64,000 nt of DNA from Thuidium tamariscinum (Eukaryota > Streptophyta > Bryopsida > Hypnales > Thuidiaceae). Under the pieces are notes generated by a model. It had not been told where the DNA came from. It worked only from the letters and a program-made list of their open reading frames with translations, and searched no databases. The translations under genes were made by a program, and so were the position numbers. The DNA is taken from contig OZ019759.1 of the NCBI GenBank assembly GCA_947034885.2, positions 9,302,501-9,366,500 of the forward strand, in the 5' to 3' direction. Shown piece by piece: positions 35,575 through 46,942 of the stretch (position 1 is the first letter of the stretch; each line of letters opens with the position of its first letter).

Positions 35575-35876
35575 CAAGGCATAATTTTGATTTTTTCCAT
35601 TTAGCAAGTCTTGGGAGCGGAAGTCAGGAACTTAGGAACCGGAATTTCTCATGGAACGGGTAAGATCCTGCAAAGATACCGGATAATGCCGTAGTGACTG
35701 GTAGCAGGACAAGTCCGGTCCATGACAATGGAAAACCGGAACGGAAAGGATTCCGGACCCCTACAGAGAGGAGCGGATTCTATCCGGATTCAGTTCTAAA
35801 GCGGAACGGGTTCTTTCCGGACTTGGTACCGATCGGATGGGAACGGGAACGAAAGACCGGATCCATCTTTGGAGAC

Positions 35877-35883
35877 TATATAA
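35877..35883 (+). promoter_or_regulatory. TATA box of gag-like copy B
   Basis: TATATAA followed by GGCCTGA, 348 bases upstream of the ATG. The same box is kept in copy C at the equivalent place, which supports its being a real promoter. Confidence 0.65.
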
Positions 35884-36230
35884 GGCCTGATATTTCCAGT
35901 TGGCCCATTTGCTCTCAGGCGCTTCGTTGTGTGTTTTTTAACTCTCAACGTTTTTCGCCTTTCTGTGAGTTAGTTTTCCGCGTGCGTTTTGTGGCACAAC
36001 TTTCTGTGGCGCAACTATTAGTGTTAGCGTCTGGTGGTTGTCAGAGCGAGCGGTTGTCAGTGTGCGCGGGTTTCAGACGGTGCGCTGGTGTGCGCGGGAG
36101 GTGTTGTTGTGTGTTCTTGCAGGTGTTTATTACGGGCTGTCTGTGTTGTGAGTGTTTGTGAGGAACGGGACATGCGGCTAGGAGGGAAGTGAGGTAGTAT
36201 GGATTTCCGGATAGTTGCCATGCCGCAGTT

Positions 36231-37883
36231 ATGCCGGAAGAGGAACGAGTCGACTACACCCCCGCCCGAAGGAGTAAACTCAGAAAAGTAGTTCCAATCA
36301 TCCCTTCCACGGAGCCGGAGAAAGGCAACTTGATGTCGGACTTGACCGCAATGGGGTCCCTAGGGTTTGCAGAGGTACCCTGGGGGTTCAGAGAGGAGCG
36401 GATGGTGAAGGAGTTGTTGGGGATGGTGTTGAATCAGTTCGACAACATGGCGCGGGGAATGGCGCACAAATGGACGGAAGCACACTGGAGGGCTGTGTAC
36501 GGGTTCAAGCACTAGGGGCATGGACCGGCCGGGAGGAAGGTAGACTTCCTCCAAAACAAGTTCCACGGCACCCCTCACCCGAAGGACGGATTCCGGGTGA
36601 TGGATTGCGTTGACGACAGGCATAAGCGCCTGTTGATGTTTCTTCTTCCGATCCTGCATCCGGAAAAGCTGACCCGGGTGACGGTCGGCCTAGCCAACAC
36701 GATCTTCGGCGCCCTGAGCGGGGAACGGAAGGTGGATTGGGGCCGGATTGTGGTGGACTTGATCGCCCGGTTGTTGAACAACATCGAGAAGAGTAGGGCG
36801 ACTCCGATCTCTCCCTACCTCTTCCACCTCTACCACCACTTGCATCTCCTCACGAATACGGAGGAGAAGACATGGCACACTCAGGAGATAGTCCTGACGT
36901 ACGGAGAATCCGAGACGGATGATGAGGAGGCCTACTCAGAATCCGACACGGAAGACAAGGACAAGGGTGAGGAACCGGAAGTTCCGCTCATGAAGTGGTA
37001 GAAGACCAGACCGCTAAACACGAGGGGATCTCCTCCGGTCCAACAAAATCCGGCCACGGAGGACAGAGCGAGACCATCCGAACCGGTAGCAGAAGAAACG
37101 GATCCCAATGATCCGTTCGAGAAGTTGACAGTCATTCTGTGCAACATCCGAGCGGATTGGGAGGTCAAACAGATCACCCTGGAGTCTATCGCGGGTATGG
37201 TCAATGGCCAACCGGATAGTTCTCTTCCGGGTGTCGTGGGGAACTACATCGCCTCACCCTCGGATCTCGCCAAGCAAGAGGCGGAAAACCGGAAACTTCA
37301 GGAGGAAGTTGACGGTTTGAAGGCGGAACTCCTTGTTCTCAGGGACAACGAGGCCTCTACCAAGGAGATGGCGGCGGAGACCGTCAAATTGGCGGAGCAC
37401 GTGAAGGCAATATTCGGGGAACCCGGATCGGCTACCATCTGGGCTCAGCTATTTGACGAGGAGATCCACAAGGAGAAGAAACTATTCGGAAGCTGGATAG
37501 TCCGGATCCTCTCCGACTTCTCCGAGAAGGTGGAGACAACTTTGGTGAAGGTTCGGGAGGCGGCCGAATGGATGAAAGACTGCAGCCGGAGACTTACGGA
37601 AATTTCGGTCAGACTCTCCGATCTGTCTCTTCCGGATATTTTCGAAGGGTTGCCTCAGAGGCCAGGGAAGGATAGGACACCGCAGTCCAAGAAGTCGGAA
37701 CGGGCGTCGACAGGTAACCGGGAGGCGGCAATCCAATTGTCGGAGTCTCTTGCGAGCCCGATTACTGGAGCTCCGGTTGCAGTGGACGGAGATCGGAATC
37801 GGAACCTCATTGAGGTTTTCGAGCAGATCGGAAGGGCGGAAAGCCCAACTATAGGTTCTAGGGTAGCGGAGGCAGATAACTAG
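36231..37883 (+). pseudogene. gag/plant-mobile-domain-like protein, copy B
   Basis: One frame of 551 codons with TAG at 36513 and 36999 and no frameshift. Domain order: N-terminal RKVVPIIPSTEPEKG, PWGFREERMVKELLG, KWTEAHWRAVYGFKH, then VTVGLANTIFGALSG, VDWGRIVVDLIARLL, TPISPYLFHLYHH. Then come an acidic linker (EESETDDEEAYSE) and a C-terminal helical region (ILCNIRADWEVKQ, a Glu/Leu coiled coil near residues 345-400). At the TAG of 36513 copy C has CAG (Gln), and at 36999 copy C has CAG as well. The role is inferred to be a retroelement structural (gag-like) protein; no pol domains were found anywhere nearby. Confidence 0.7.
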
Positions 37884-38792
37884 GTGTTAGGTTTTCCTGT
37901 ATTTTTAGATTTTACTTAGGAACGGATCAGGAAGTAATCCGGTCCGGATTAGGAACTTGGAGCGGGTTGGAATCCGTTCCGGTTCAAGAGTAGGTAGGAA
38001 CGGATCCGTCGAGCGTTAATCGCGGCGGACTTGTATGGCGCTTTTTTCTTTTTGCCCATTATTTAAGTCAGTCCCCTCGCGGTGGACTGGGAGTCTTTCT
38101 TTTGCATTTCCTTGTATATTTTATTCTCTCTTGCTTTGAGCGTGTATCTACCGAGTTCGGTAGGGCGGCGTGACGCGGAGTTAGGAAGGCGCAAGTGGTT
38201 TTGCAGGCGACATTCTCCCTTTGGTGTTTATTTTCCGTGTCTGAGTGTATGAGAACGGGTAGAGAAGAGTTGGGAGTGTAATTCTAGTGCCTCAGCGCTT
38301 CTAGGACTTAAGATTCCGGGTGAGAAAGCTGTTGTTAGGCTAGGCGAGAGGGAGGGATTCCTTAGTCGTGCTAGAGCTCCTGGGTGGGAAACCCAGTTGA
38401 GTGTCCGATCTCTTGTGAGGTCTCACTATCTTTGTGGCAAACGGAAGAGTTCTGGTTGACGTTGGAACGGACGGATACACTTGTAACCACCGGACTCCAT
38501 AGGAACGGGAAGTAATTCCAAAGTCGTTGTAGTATGAGAAGATCGTACGGGGGATCTCTGTGTGACCTACAGTCCGGATTTCTATCTATACTGCTGTGAG
38601 AGATCAAACCGGATCTGAAGTAACCTTAGAGTTAACGGATAGAAAGTGGGGCTTCAGCCACTATAAGTCACGGAAGGAGCGATGGGCCTACCACTCACAA
38701 AATCAAGCGGCGACCCCTCTGATGGTAAAACAGAGGCAAAGCTAAACCGGATTAAGGAACGAGTGCGTACGGATCATCTGGAACGGATTGGT

Positions 38793-39139
38793 TGTTGTAA
38801 CACAGGGTAAGTAAATTCCCCATTATACTCACAAAAATCACTGTAGAGTATAACTAAGTGACTCTAAAGATCGAACCCACGAGATTCTGTGAAGTATCTG
38901 GCTTAGTTAAGCGATTAAGATAGGACAGCTCCGAAACTCTATAATCCGGTTCTAGATCTAGAACCGGAAACACACAAACAACCCGAAGACAACAACCTGT
39001 TATCCCGTTCAAAACTGATATTCTAGCAATCTGGTTCGGAACGGATCCGTTCCCTCACTTTTCCGGTTTTCCGGAATTTATCCGTTCCTTCAGACTGCAA
39101 CGGATCCGCTCCCTAACGGATTCCGCTCCTGGTTCCCTC
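38793..39139. repeat. left ~350-base inverted repeat flanking element C
   Basis: Starts GGTAAGTAAATTCCCC near 38805 and ends TCTCTGGACCAAT. Its inverse lies at 42390-42745. Both repeats abut element C through the same CTGGACCAAT junction. Similarity continues 15-25 bases beyond GGTAAG on both sides, so the true outer limits are uncertain and no target duplication could be fixed. It contains GGTTCGATC in reverse, resembling a pol III B box. Confidence 0.75.
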
Positions 39140-40055
39140 TCTGGACCAATCCGTTCCGGATGATCCGTCCACACCCGTTCCTTAATCCGGTTTAGCTTTG
39201 CCTCTGTTTTACCATCAGAGGGGTCGCCGCTTGATTTTATGAGCGGTAGGCCCACCGCTCCTTCCGTGACTTATAGTGGCTGAAGACCCACTTTCTACCC
39301 GTTAACTCTAAAATTACTCCAGATCCGGTTTGATCCCTCACAACAATACAGATAGAAATCCGGACTGTAGGTCACACAGAGATCCCCCGTACGATCTTCT
39401 CATACTACAACGACTTTGACACTGCTTTCCATTCATGGGGAGTCAGGTGGCTACAAGTGTATCCGTCCGTTCCAACGTCAACCAGAACTCTTCCGTTTGC
39501 CACAAAGGCGGTGAGACCTCACAGGAGATCGGACACTCAACTGGGTTTCCCACCCAGGAGCTCTAGCATGACTAAGGAATCCCTCCCTCTCGCCTAGCCT
39601 ACCAACGGCTTTCTCACCCGGAATCTTAAGTCCTAGAAGCGCTGAGGCACTAGAATTACACTCCCAACTCTTCTCTACCCGTTCTCATATACTTAGACAC
39701 GGAAAATAAGCACCAAAGGGAGAATGTCGCCTGCAAAACCACTTGCGCCTTCCTAACTCCGCATCACGCCGCCCTGCCAAACTCGGGAGATACACGCGCA
39801 AAGCAAGAGAGAATAAAATATACAAGGAAAATGCAAAGGAAAGACTCCCAGTCCACCACGAGGGGACTGACTTAAATAATGGGCAAAAAGCAAAAAGCGC
39901 CATACAAGTCCGCCGCGATTAATGCTCGGCGGATCCGTTCCTACCTACTCCTGAACCGGAACGGATTCCAACCCGCTCCAAGTTCCTAATCCGGACCGGA
40001 TTACTTCCTGATCCGTTCCTAAGTCAAAAACTAAAAATACAGGAAATCCTAACAC

Positions 40056-41726
40056 CTACGTATCCGGCTCTGCTACCCTAGAACCTATAGTTGGGCTTTC
40101 CGCCCTGCTGATCTGCTCAAAGACCTCAGTGAGGTTCCGATTCCGTTCTCCGTCTGTTGCAACCGGAGCTCTAGTAACCGGACTCGCAGGAGACTCCGAC
40201 AACTGAATTGCCGCCTCCCGGTTGCCCGTCGACGCCCGCTCCGACTTCTTGGACTGCGGTGTCTTGTCCTTCCCTGGCCTTTGAGGCAACCCTTCGGAAA
40301 GATTCGGAAGAGACAGATCGGAGAGTCTGACCGGAATTTCCGTCAGTCTCCGGCTGCAGTCTTCCATCCGTTCGGCCGCCTCCCGAACCTTCACCAGAGT
40401 TGTCTCCACCTTCTCGGAGAAGTCGGACAGAATCCGGACTATCCGGCTTCCGGACAGTTTCTTCGCCTTGTGCACCTCCTCGTCAAACAGCTGAGCCTGG
40501 ATGGCAGCCGATCCGGGTTCCCCGAATGTCGCCTTCACTTGCTCCGCCAGTCTGATGGTCTCCGTCGCCATCTCCTTGGTAGCGGCCTCGTGTCCTTGAG
40601 AACAAGGAGCTCTGCCTTCAAACCGTCAACTTCCTCTTGAAGTTTCCGGTTTTCCGCCTCCTGCTTGGCGAGATCCGCAGGCGAGGCGATGCAATTCCCT
40701 ACCACGGTTGGGAGAGTATGATCCGGTTTGCCATTGACCATCCCCGCGATGTTCTCCAGGACGATCCGCTTGACCTCCCAATCCGCTCGGATGTTGCACA
40801 GGATTTCCGTTAATTGTACGAACGGATCACTGGGATCCGTTTCCTCTGCTGCTGGTTCGACCTGACCCGGTTCGGACGGTCCCGCTCTGCCTTTCGTTCC
40901 CGGATTGTGTCGGACCGGAGGAGATCCCCTCGTGTTCGGCGGTGTGGTCTTCTGCCGCTTCACGAGCGGAACTTCCGGTTCCTCTCCCTTATCTGAGTCC
41001 TCTTGCTCTGTCTCGGACTCGGAGCTCTCCTCATCATCCGTTGACGTCTCCCCGTACGTCAAGACTATCTTTTGGGCGTGCCACGTCTTCTCCTCCGTAT
41101 CCGAGAGGAGCTGCAGATGGTGGTAGAGGTGGAAGAGGTAGGGAGAGATCGGAGTTGCCCTACTCCCTCCGAGGTTCTTCAGCAACCGGGTGATCAACTC
41201 CTGTATGATCCGGCCCCAGTCCACTTTCCGGTCTCCGATCAGGGCACCGAAGATCGTGTTGGCCAGGCCGATCGTCACCCGGGTTGGCTTTTCCGGATGC
41301 AGGACCGGAAGCAGAAACTTCAACAGGCGTCTGTGCCTGTCTTCGTTACAGTCCATCACCCGATATCCGTCCTTCGGGTGAGGGGTGCCGTGAAACCTAT
41401 TTTGGAGGAAGTCTACCTTCCTCCCGGCCGGTCCGTGCCCCTGGTGCTTGAACCCGTACACGGCCCTCCAGTGCGCCTCCGTCCATTTGTGCGGCATTCC
41501 CCGCGCCGTGTTGTCGAACTAATTCGACACCTTTCCTCTCAGTTCCTTCACCATCCGCTCCTCCTTGAACCCCTAGGGTATCTCTGCTAACCCTAGACAC
41601 CCCATTGCGGTTAAGTCCGCCATCAAGTTGCCTTTCTCCGGCTCTGTGGAAGGGATGATCAGAACTACTTTCTTCAGCTTTATCCCTAAGGGTGGGGGTG
41701 TAGTGGACTCGGTTCTCTTCCGGCGT
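40056..41726 (-). pseudogene. gag/plant-mobile-domain-like protein, copy C
   Basis: This is the inverse copy of B. The start codon position (41726-41724) reads ACG instead of ATG. There is a small frameshift about 40 bases later, TAG at 41575-41573 where B has TGG, TAG at 41521-41519 where B has CAG, and a one-base deletion near 40594. Between the breaks the protein is well kept (KWTEAHWRAVYGFKHQGH, IGLANTIFGALIGDRK, ATPISPYLFHLYHH). Its Gln and Arg codons show what B lost. It cannot be translated as a whole. Confidence 0.75.
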
Positions 41727-42074
41727 AGCTGCGGCATGGCAACTATCCGGAAAACTACCTCACTTCTCTCCTAGCCGCACGTCCCGTTCCTCACACACAC
41801 TCACAATGACAGACAAAACTAAACCGCCCGTAATAATCACCTGCACAAAAACACACACACAGTCCTCCCGCGCACACCAGCGCCTGGGCGCACCGTCTGA
41901 AACCCGCGTACACTGACAATCGCCCGCCCTGACAAGTACCAGGCACTACCACTGACAGCCGCGCCACCAAACACGCGTAGAAAACAAACTCACAGAAAGG
42001 CGGAAAACGCTGAGAGTTTAAAAACGCACAACGAAGCGCCCAAGAGCAAATGGGCCAACTGAAAATGTCAGGCC

Positions 42075-42081
42075 TTATATA
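42075..42081 (-). promoter_or_regulatory. TATA box of gag-like copy C
   Basis: TATATAA followed by GGCCTGA on the minus strand, about 350 bases before the start position, as in copy B. Confidence 0.6.
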
Positions 42082-42389
42082 CTTTCCAGAAATGGATCCG
42101 GTCTTCCGTTCCTGATTATCCGTTCCCGTTCCCATCCGATCGGTCCAGGTCCGGAAATCATCCGTTCCGTTCTGGGACTGAATCCGGATAGAATCCGTTC
42201 TGCAGGGTCCGGAATTTTTCTGTTCCGGTATTCCGTCGTAATAAACCGGAATTATTCTGCCACCGGTCTCTACAGCATTATCCGATACTACTTCTGGATC
42301 TTACCCGTTCCCTGAGCAAATCCGGTTGCTAATTTTTCGACTTTCCGCTCCATACTGAATTTAAATGGAAAGATCAAAAATATACCTTG

Positions 42390-42745
42390 CCACATTGGTC
42401 CAGAGAGGAAATCAAGAGCGGAATCTGTTAGGATACGGATCTGTTGCAGTTTGACGGAGCGGATAAGTTCCGGGAAACCAGAATAGTCAGGGAGCGGATC
42501 CGTTGCGGGCCAGATTGTTGGAATCTCAGTTTTTATAGGCTAGCAGGTTGTTGTCCTCGGGCTGTTTTGGGGTTTCCGGTTCTAGATCTAGAACCGGATT
42601 ATAGAGTTTTTGGAGCTGACCTATCTTAATCGCTTAACAAGGCCAGATACTTCACAGAATCTCGTGGGTTCGATCTTTAGAGTCACTTAGTTATACTCTA
42701 CAGTGATTTTTGTGAGTATAATGGGGAATTTACTTACCATGTATT
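42390..42745. repeat. right ~350-base inverted repeat flanking element C
   Basis: Inverse of 38793-39139, ending GGGGAATTTACTTACC. The shared block includes the dyad GGTTCTAGATCTAGAACC. Together with its partner it makes 38.8-42.75 kb look like an element with long terminal inverted repeats. Confidence 0.75.
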
Positions 42746-43690
42746 GCGACAATCGGTTCCGATTTTCCGGTATCTGAAGACAGTCCCAGTCACTCGGAGC
42801 TATAGTCGTGGATAATTCCGAACAAACTCCAGTTCAAGCGATAGACAGGTTCTTCGATAACCGGAATTGTGTAGGGAAGGTGACGACTTCTCAATCCGCC
42901 CGTCTCGGATTCTGCCCAGAGTTTAGACTAACCCAGTAGGTCGTCGTTGTAGTTTAAGTTAGATTTTTGACTGAAGTTCCTTGCGTGACCTGCTAGGCCA
43001 GATAGCTATCCGGTTTAGTTGTGAGGGAAACTAGGTTAAATAGGATTGATGTTGTTTTGTTGTTTCTTTCTTTGAAGTGGCACTCGTGACACTCTAAAAC
43101 GCAGAGGGTAGGTTGTAAACTTCCTTCCTAAATCACAATACGCAGATCCCTCTTTGTTCAGAGGTTAAACTCGATTCCAGACACTAGTTAATGGAAAAAA
43201 TCGAAAAGTATCTTAAAATGAAAGAGTTGGACTTAACACCCATTCTCCATTCCGGTTTAGATCTTGTAAGTTTGTAAATAGGAAAGTCTGTAGAGTTTTA
43301 GAGTATGATAAGGTAAGTTTAGATAAGTGTGCTTGGGGTTTTGTGGTAATCCTTGTTCTGATTTCTGGATATTAGTCATCTGGCAACCAAATCTCTGTGG
43401 GAATGATAAACGAGTCACTTTAGGGCCATTTCCGGTCTTAGAGAAGCAACTTGACTTTCCTGTGCTACGACATTCTCTAACAAGTTGCTAATGAAAAAGA
43501 CTATCTACGGACGGCAGACATCTCGTTCCAGTGGACTTGGAGGACCGGGTTGGGTTATCTTTGACTCTAGGTAGTTGGACACCTCCATCAGAAGTAATAG
43601 GTTCAATCTGAGTCCCTTCCCTTGGTGTACTCGTGGACTTCACTTTGATGGTAGTGTTAATGGACGTCGGACAGGGAGCCGGGACATGTA
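42746..43690. other. spacer with CCGGAA-family debris
   Basis: No gene seen. CCGGAA and ACCGG words remain frequent up to about 43260, indicating more remnants of the gag-like family. The rest is the 3' flank of the minus-strand FCP1-like gene. Confidence 0.45.
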
Positions 43691-43692
43691 CA

Positions 43693-43809
43693 TTATCCTC
43701 GAGTCAATGATGCCCCCCAGCATCTTGGACAAGGAGTTCCAACTTTTGACTAGTCACTCCGTCTTTCTGTAGAGTCAATGACCAAGACCTTCCTCGACTC
43801 GAGGATGTC
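43693..43809. repeat. two ATCCTCGA palindromes near the FCP1-like 3' end
   Basis: Sites TTATCCTCGAGTCAATGATG (43693-43712) and TTCCTCGACTCGAGGATGTC (43790-43809). They are of the same family as those at 16.6-17.4 kb. An acceptor-like CTCTACAG on the minus strand lies between them, so the second may be in an intron. Confidence 0.75.
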
Positions 43810-45231
43810 CGTTTCAACAGCGACGGTGAGCAGATGGGAGTCCTGCCTGTTGTACGACTCGGGGGACTATCGACGACGCCGTCTTCAATGTTTCCCTTGG
43901 AAAAGTCTATGGCGACCCCCGCCGCATTTGTGGCTTTACACAACATGTACAGTTTGGATACAGGATTTATTTCGCAGCTCTCACCTCCAGATTCAAAATT
44001 GGACAACGACAGCTTGTCCGATCTAGAGAGGAGACTCTTCGTGAGTTTCTCCCTACTATGCATAAAAGCAAAAGCTCCAACCTGCAATAAAACAAGAGTT
44101 CTAAATCCAAAGACAATCCTTTCTATGAGTACATAGATACATGTGGAACATGCTATCCGTAAGGATCCATGAAGCACATTATTTTCAAAACGAAGATAGA
44201 ATCTTATGAAAAATACTTTATATTTATATACGAAAAAACATGACGTATATACAAAAATTAGTTACCATTTGCCTGGACTCCCTTGATGCCTAATTCTACA
44301 ATCAAGAAAATCTACTTCCTACAACGACGACGTCTCTCGATGGTGATTTTTGCCATGGGCACTTCGAAACAAGTGTTCATGCAATCCGCCGACTCCCTCA
44401 TGACCTCAAGGATTTCCCTAAGATGAAAATGGTCGCGAGAGAGGGGGTTAATGCCTATCCGATTGTCGTCTATATATCGCAGCAACCCCCCATTCAGGTT
44501 GCACCTCAAATGCAGTCGTCGGAACCACGGGAGTAGTTGTCCCATGAGGACGTCATCCCTCCGATCAACATAGCTCCAAGTCTCTAGGAAGATGGAGTTC
44601 CCAGTTTCATTGTAGACACTCTTTTTAGGAGAGTTGTTAATGAGCAGGGTGTCATGCGTCGAAAATGACGCCCCTGCATTATCGAAAGTGTCGAATAGAC
44701 TATGTTTGAGCACTTTCATGTGCAATTCTTTCACACCACGGTGGAAGAACTTCCCGGGACTGTACTCTATCTTTGTGCAGTTTTCCTATCCTAGGATGTT
44801 GAAGGGAGGTCTGCACTTCTTGAACAAATGTCCCGCGATGGCCTCTGCGTTATACTTGTATATGGACAACCAGATCACGACCCTATTCGCGATCTTGAAT
44901 ACCTGTTTGAGAAATTTGCCGACGTTCTACCTAGCGAATATGGCCTTGGAACCGATGATGGTCGGGTGCTGATGGCTGAGAACATTGTCTTCGACCCTTT
45001 AATCCGTGAAATCTTTGCCGAATTTTGTCGACGCGAAGTGACATAGCACCTCGTTTGGTCGAAGACAATGTTCAGCCACTTCCTCCTTGGCGAAGGCATG
45101 ATCGGATGCTCAATCCTCTGCACGACCTCTCCTCCTATTTGCGATACTATTTGATCAAAGAAAAACAACAAAGAATTGGAGTTACCTAAATAAATGCAGG
45201 TCTGGTAAAGCCAAAGTGTGGAGAGACGCAT
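43704..45231 (-). pseudogene. FCP1/NIF-like HAD phosphatase, second broken copy
   Basis: On the minus strand: RRKWLNIVFDQT near 45080 stands where FCP1 proteins have the catalytic DxDG, and here only the first Asp survives. After a frame change, one frame runs from about 44980 to 44312: IGSKAIFAR, RVVIWLSIYKYNAEAIA, TLLINNSPKKSVYN (the INN loop), LETW and GQLLPWF. It has TAG codons at 44929-44927 and 44788-44786. A separate exon, about 44085-43715 after an acceptor TTGCAG, carries DGVVDSPPSR, the motif shared with the exon downstream of the 9065 copy. The LLPWFRRLH end matches the other copy's LLPWF-stop-RLH, confirming that stop as a lesion. The degenerate catalytic motif suggests either decay or a non-catalytic role. 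Confidence 0.65.
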
Positions 45232-45879
45232 TACACCTTGCTACTCGATTGCACCCTTCCCTTAGGAAATGGCTTCATGGGTAGTGGGGGATGCAAGCTT
45301 ACATCTACCTTGAGCTGAGCCAAAAACATCAACAAGGGAATGCAATTAGACATGTTCACTGTTGTGGATTGTAAATTCTACAACTTTATTTACATGTTGT
45401 ATAATGTACATCTTCAAAATTTTAAGGCTACCACTATTGCACACTCTATTTCTACTCTACATTATACTACACTCTGCTCGTCGTAGATGGGTTCTCCATC
45501 AACGCCAAGACGTTAAGGAGTGGTGACTCCCTCTTGTTAGACAACAATAATTCCAATGAGAACTCAAACCCAGTCAGAAAGTTAATTGACTACCTCTACT
45601 TAAATCAATGGCATGATCTTAGGATTCCTTAATCAATCAAAAGTATAAGGATCAAACTGTTCTACCTAGGGGGCTTCAGTTGTTTGTGGGGCGGGTTGCT
45701 CCTCCACCGCCATTGTAGGAGCTTGGACTTCTTCTTTGTCGAGGTCATTCTCCCCGTAATTCAACCTCTCCTCCTCCTCCGTTGCAGGAGACGTCTCTAC
45801 AGTCTACTAAACTTCTTCAATGTTTTTTGAAGAAGGTGGAGGCACTGAGCTAAAAGGCTGTGCCATGGCGACTTGTTCT

Positions 45880-46855
45880 ATATCGTCGAGTCGATGATAA
45901 TCCCAAGCCTCCCCTTCTACAGGCCCTTACAGTTGAGGCAGGGCAACCTCAAAGAAGGCGACATCCGGAAAGGATGTTCTTGGACGCAGTTGGGATGCAA
46001 GAGTGCACTCTACAATGGTTCTCGTCGTTGTAATCTGAGTCGTGCAGATGGTCCATCGGGTCGTCCTCATCTCCAAAGTCGTAGAACATGGGTTTTCCAT
46101 CCTTATCGACCTCACCAATGGGAAGTCTCCTCTCCTCCATCACTACATCATCGTCACCGAAAGTCTTCCTTTATTCATTAGGAGGGTCATTCATAAACAA
46201 GTCCTCCTTCTCATCAAAGCCCAATGAGTCTTTCTCCTGCCTCTTCTTCGTCTTCCGCTCTGCCACTTGCTGTTCCCAATCGGAATTGTTATCAAATCTC
46301 CTCATCTTCTGCCCCCTTGTCTTCTTCCCCCTCGCTTTCTTCCCCCTCATCCTCTTCCCCCCCACCTTCTTCCCCCTTGCCTTTGTTATCTTCATTTTCT
46401 TCCTTAGAAGACGATTGAAGAGGCTGCTCTTGGATGGCCTGGAGTTCGAGCAACTCTAGGTCCGTAGCAGCGGGTTCGGAGACATTGCCTGGCGCAGCCT
46501 CCGTGAACGCTTCCGTCATGGATGTCCAGAGGTAAATCTAGAACGTGTTCGTCCCTTATTCGTCAATGCCTTTGACACCTGGATCTGCACTCACATAAGG
46601 ACCGACATTCTCTCGCACTCGAGTGGCTCGTCAAATTTCATCAGCTGGCAACATTAGAGTCATGGGAGGCAAGGGAAGGGAGTTGGAGTGCACCAAATGA
46701 GGTTCACGACTTTTGGGCTTCACGTAAGTCAAGGAATATGGTGAGTTATCCATCATGAAGTCACGCTTATCCAACTTCTTAAATAGAAGGGCAATCGCCG
46801 GATATGACTTCACTTCATTCTTATGAACGAATCCATAGTAATACGCCTTGAACAT
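45880..46855 (-). pseudogene. acidic/basic low-complexity protein, decayed
   Basis: An exon starts at 46855 after an acceptor ATTGTAG and reads MFKAYYYGFVHKNEVKSYP, LFKKLDKRDFMMDN and SYPAIA-type sequence. Downstream, in shifting frames, come a Glu/Gly/Asp run (GGGEEDEGEESEGEEDKG), a charged block (NNSDWEQQVAERKTKKRQEK), and MEERRLPIGEVDKDGKPMFY followed by an Asp/His-rich stretch. Several TAGs interrupt. I do not recognise the family. It lies upstream of, and in the same direction as, the FCP1-like copy, the place the GQHS gene holds at the first locus, but I see no clear homology to GQHS. Confidence 0.4.
45881..45899. repeat. ATCCTCGA-family palindrome
   Basis: TATCGTCGAGTCGATGATA, between the acidic/basic gene and the FCP1-like copy. 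Confidence 0.75.
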
Positions 46856-46919
46856 CTACAATAATGAGATAATCAAATTTTAGTCCAAAACATTATTTGA
46901 AAAAATTGCATGCTATCAA

Positions 46920-46942
46920 GGTTATTGTCAATACGAGGATAA
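46920..46942. repeat. ATCCTCGA-family palindrome in an upstream intron
   Basis: GTTATTGTCAATACGAGGAT followed by AA, a degenerate member. It lies about 65 bases upstream of the splice acceptor at 46856, matching the placement seen in the other genes. Confidence 0.5.

Larger units (their letters stand above)
35575..42390. repeat. head-on inverted pair of gag-like elements (B and C)
   Basis: Element B (about 35575-38790, plus) and element C (about 42390-39140, minus) match over their whole length: the start GTGGCAAGG, the TATA leader, the gene, the 3' flank (TCTAGTGCCTCAGCGCTTCT and its inverse) and the end near GGATTAAGGAACG. They are separated by a ~350-base spacer. Substitutions and small indels are scattered throughout, so the pair is not brand new. 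Confidence 0.85.

Noticed and set aside
39055..39255. Small frames in the spacer and inverted repeats of elements B and C
   Set aside because: They fall in terminal repeats and 3' flanks and are not conserved between B and C.
32640..42800. Interpretation of copies A-C as complete LTR retrotransposons
   Set aside because: No direct terminal repeats and no protease, reverse transcriptase, RNase H or integrase sequence were found.
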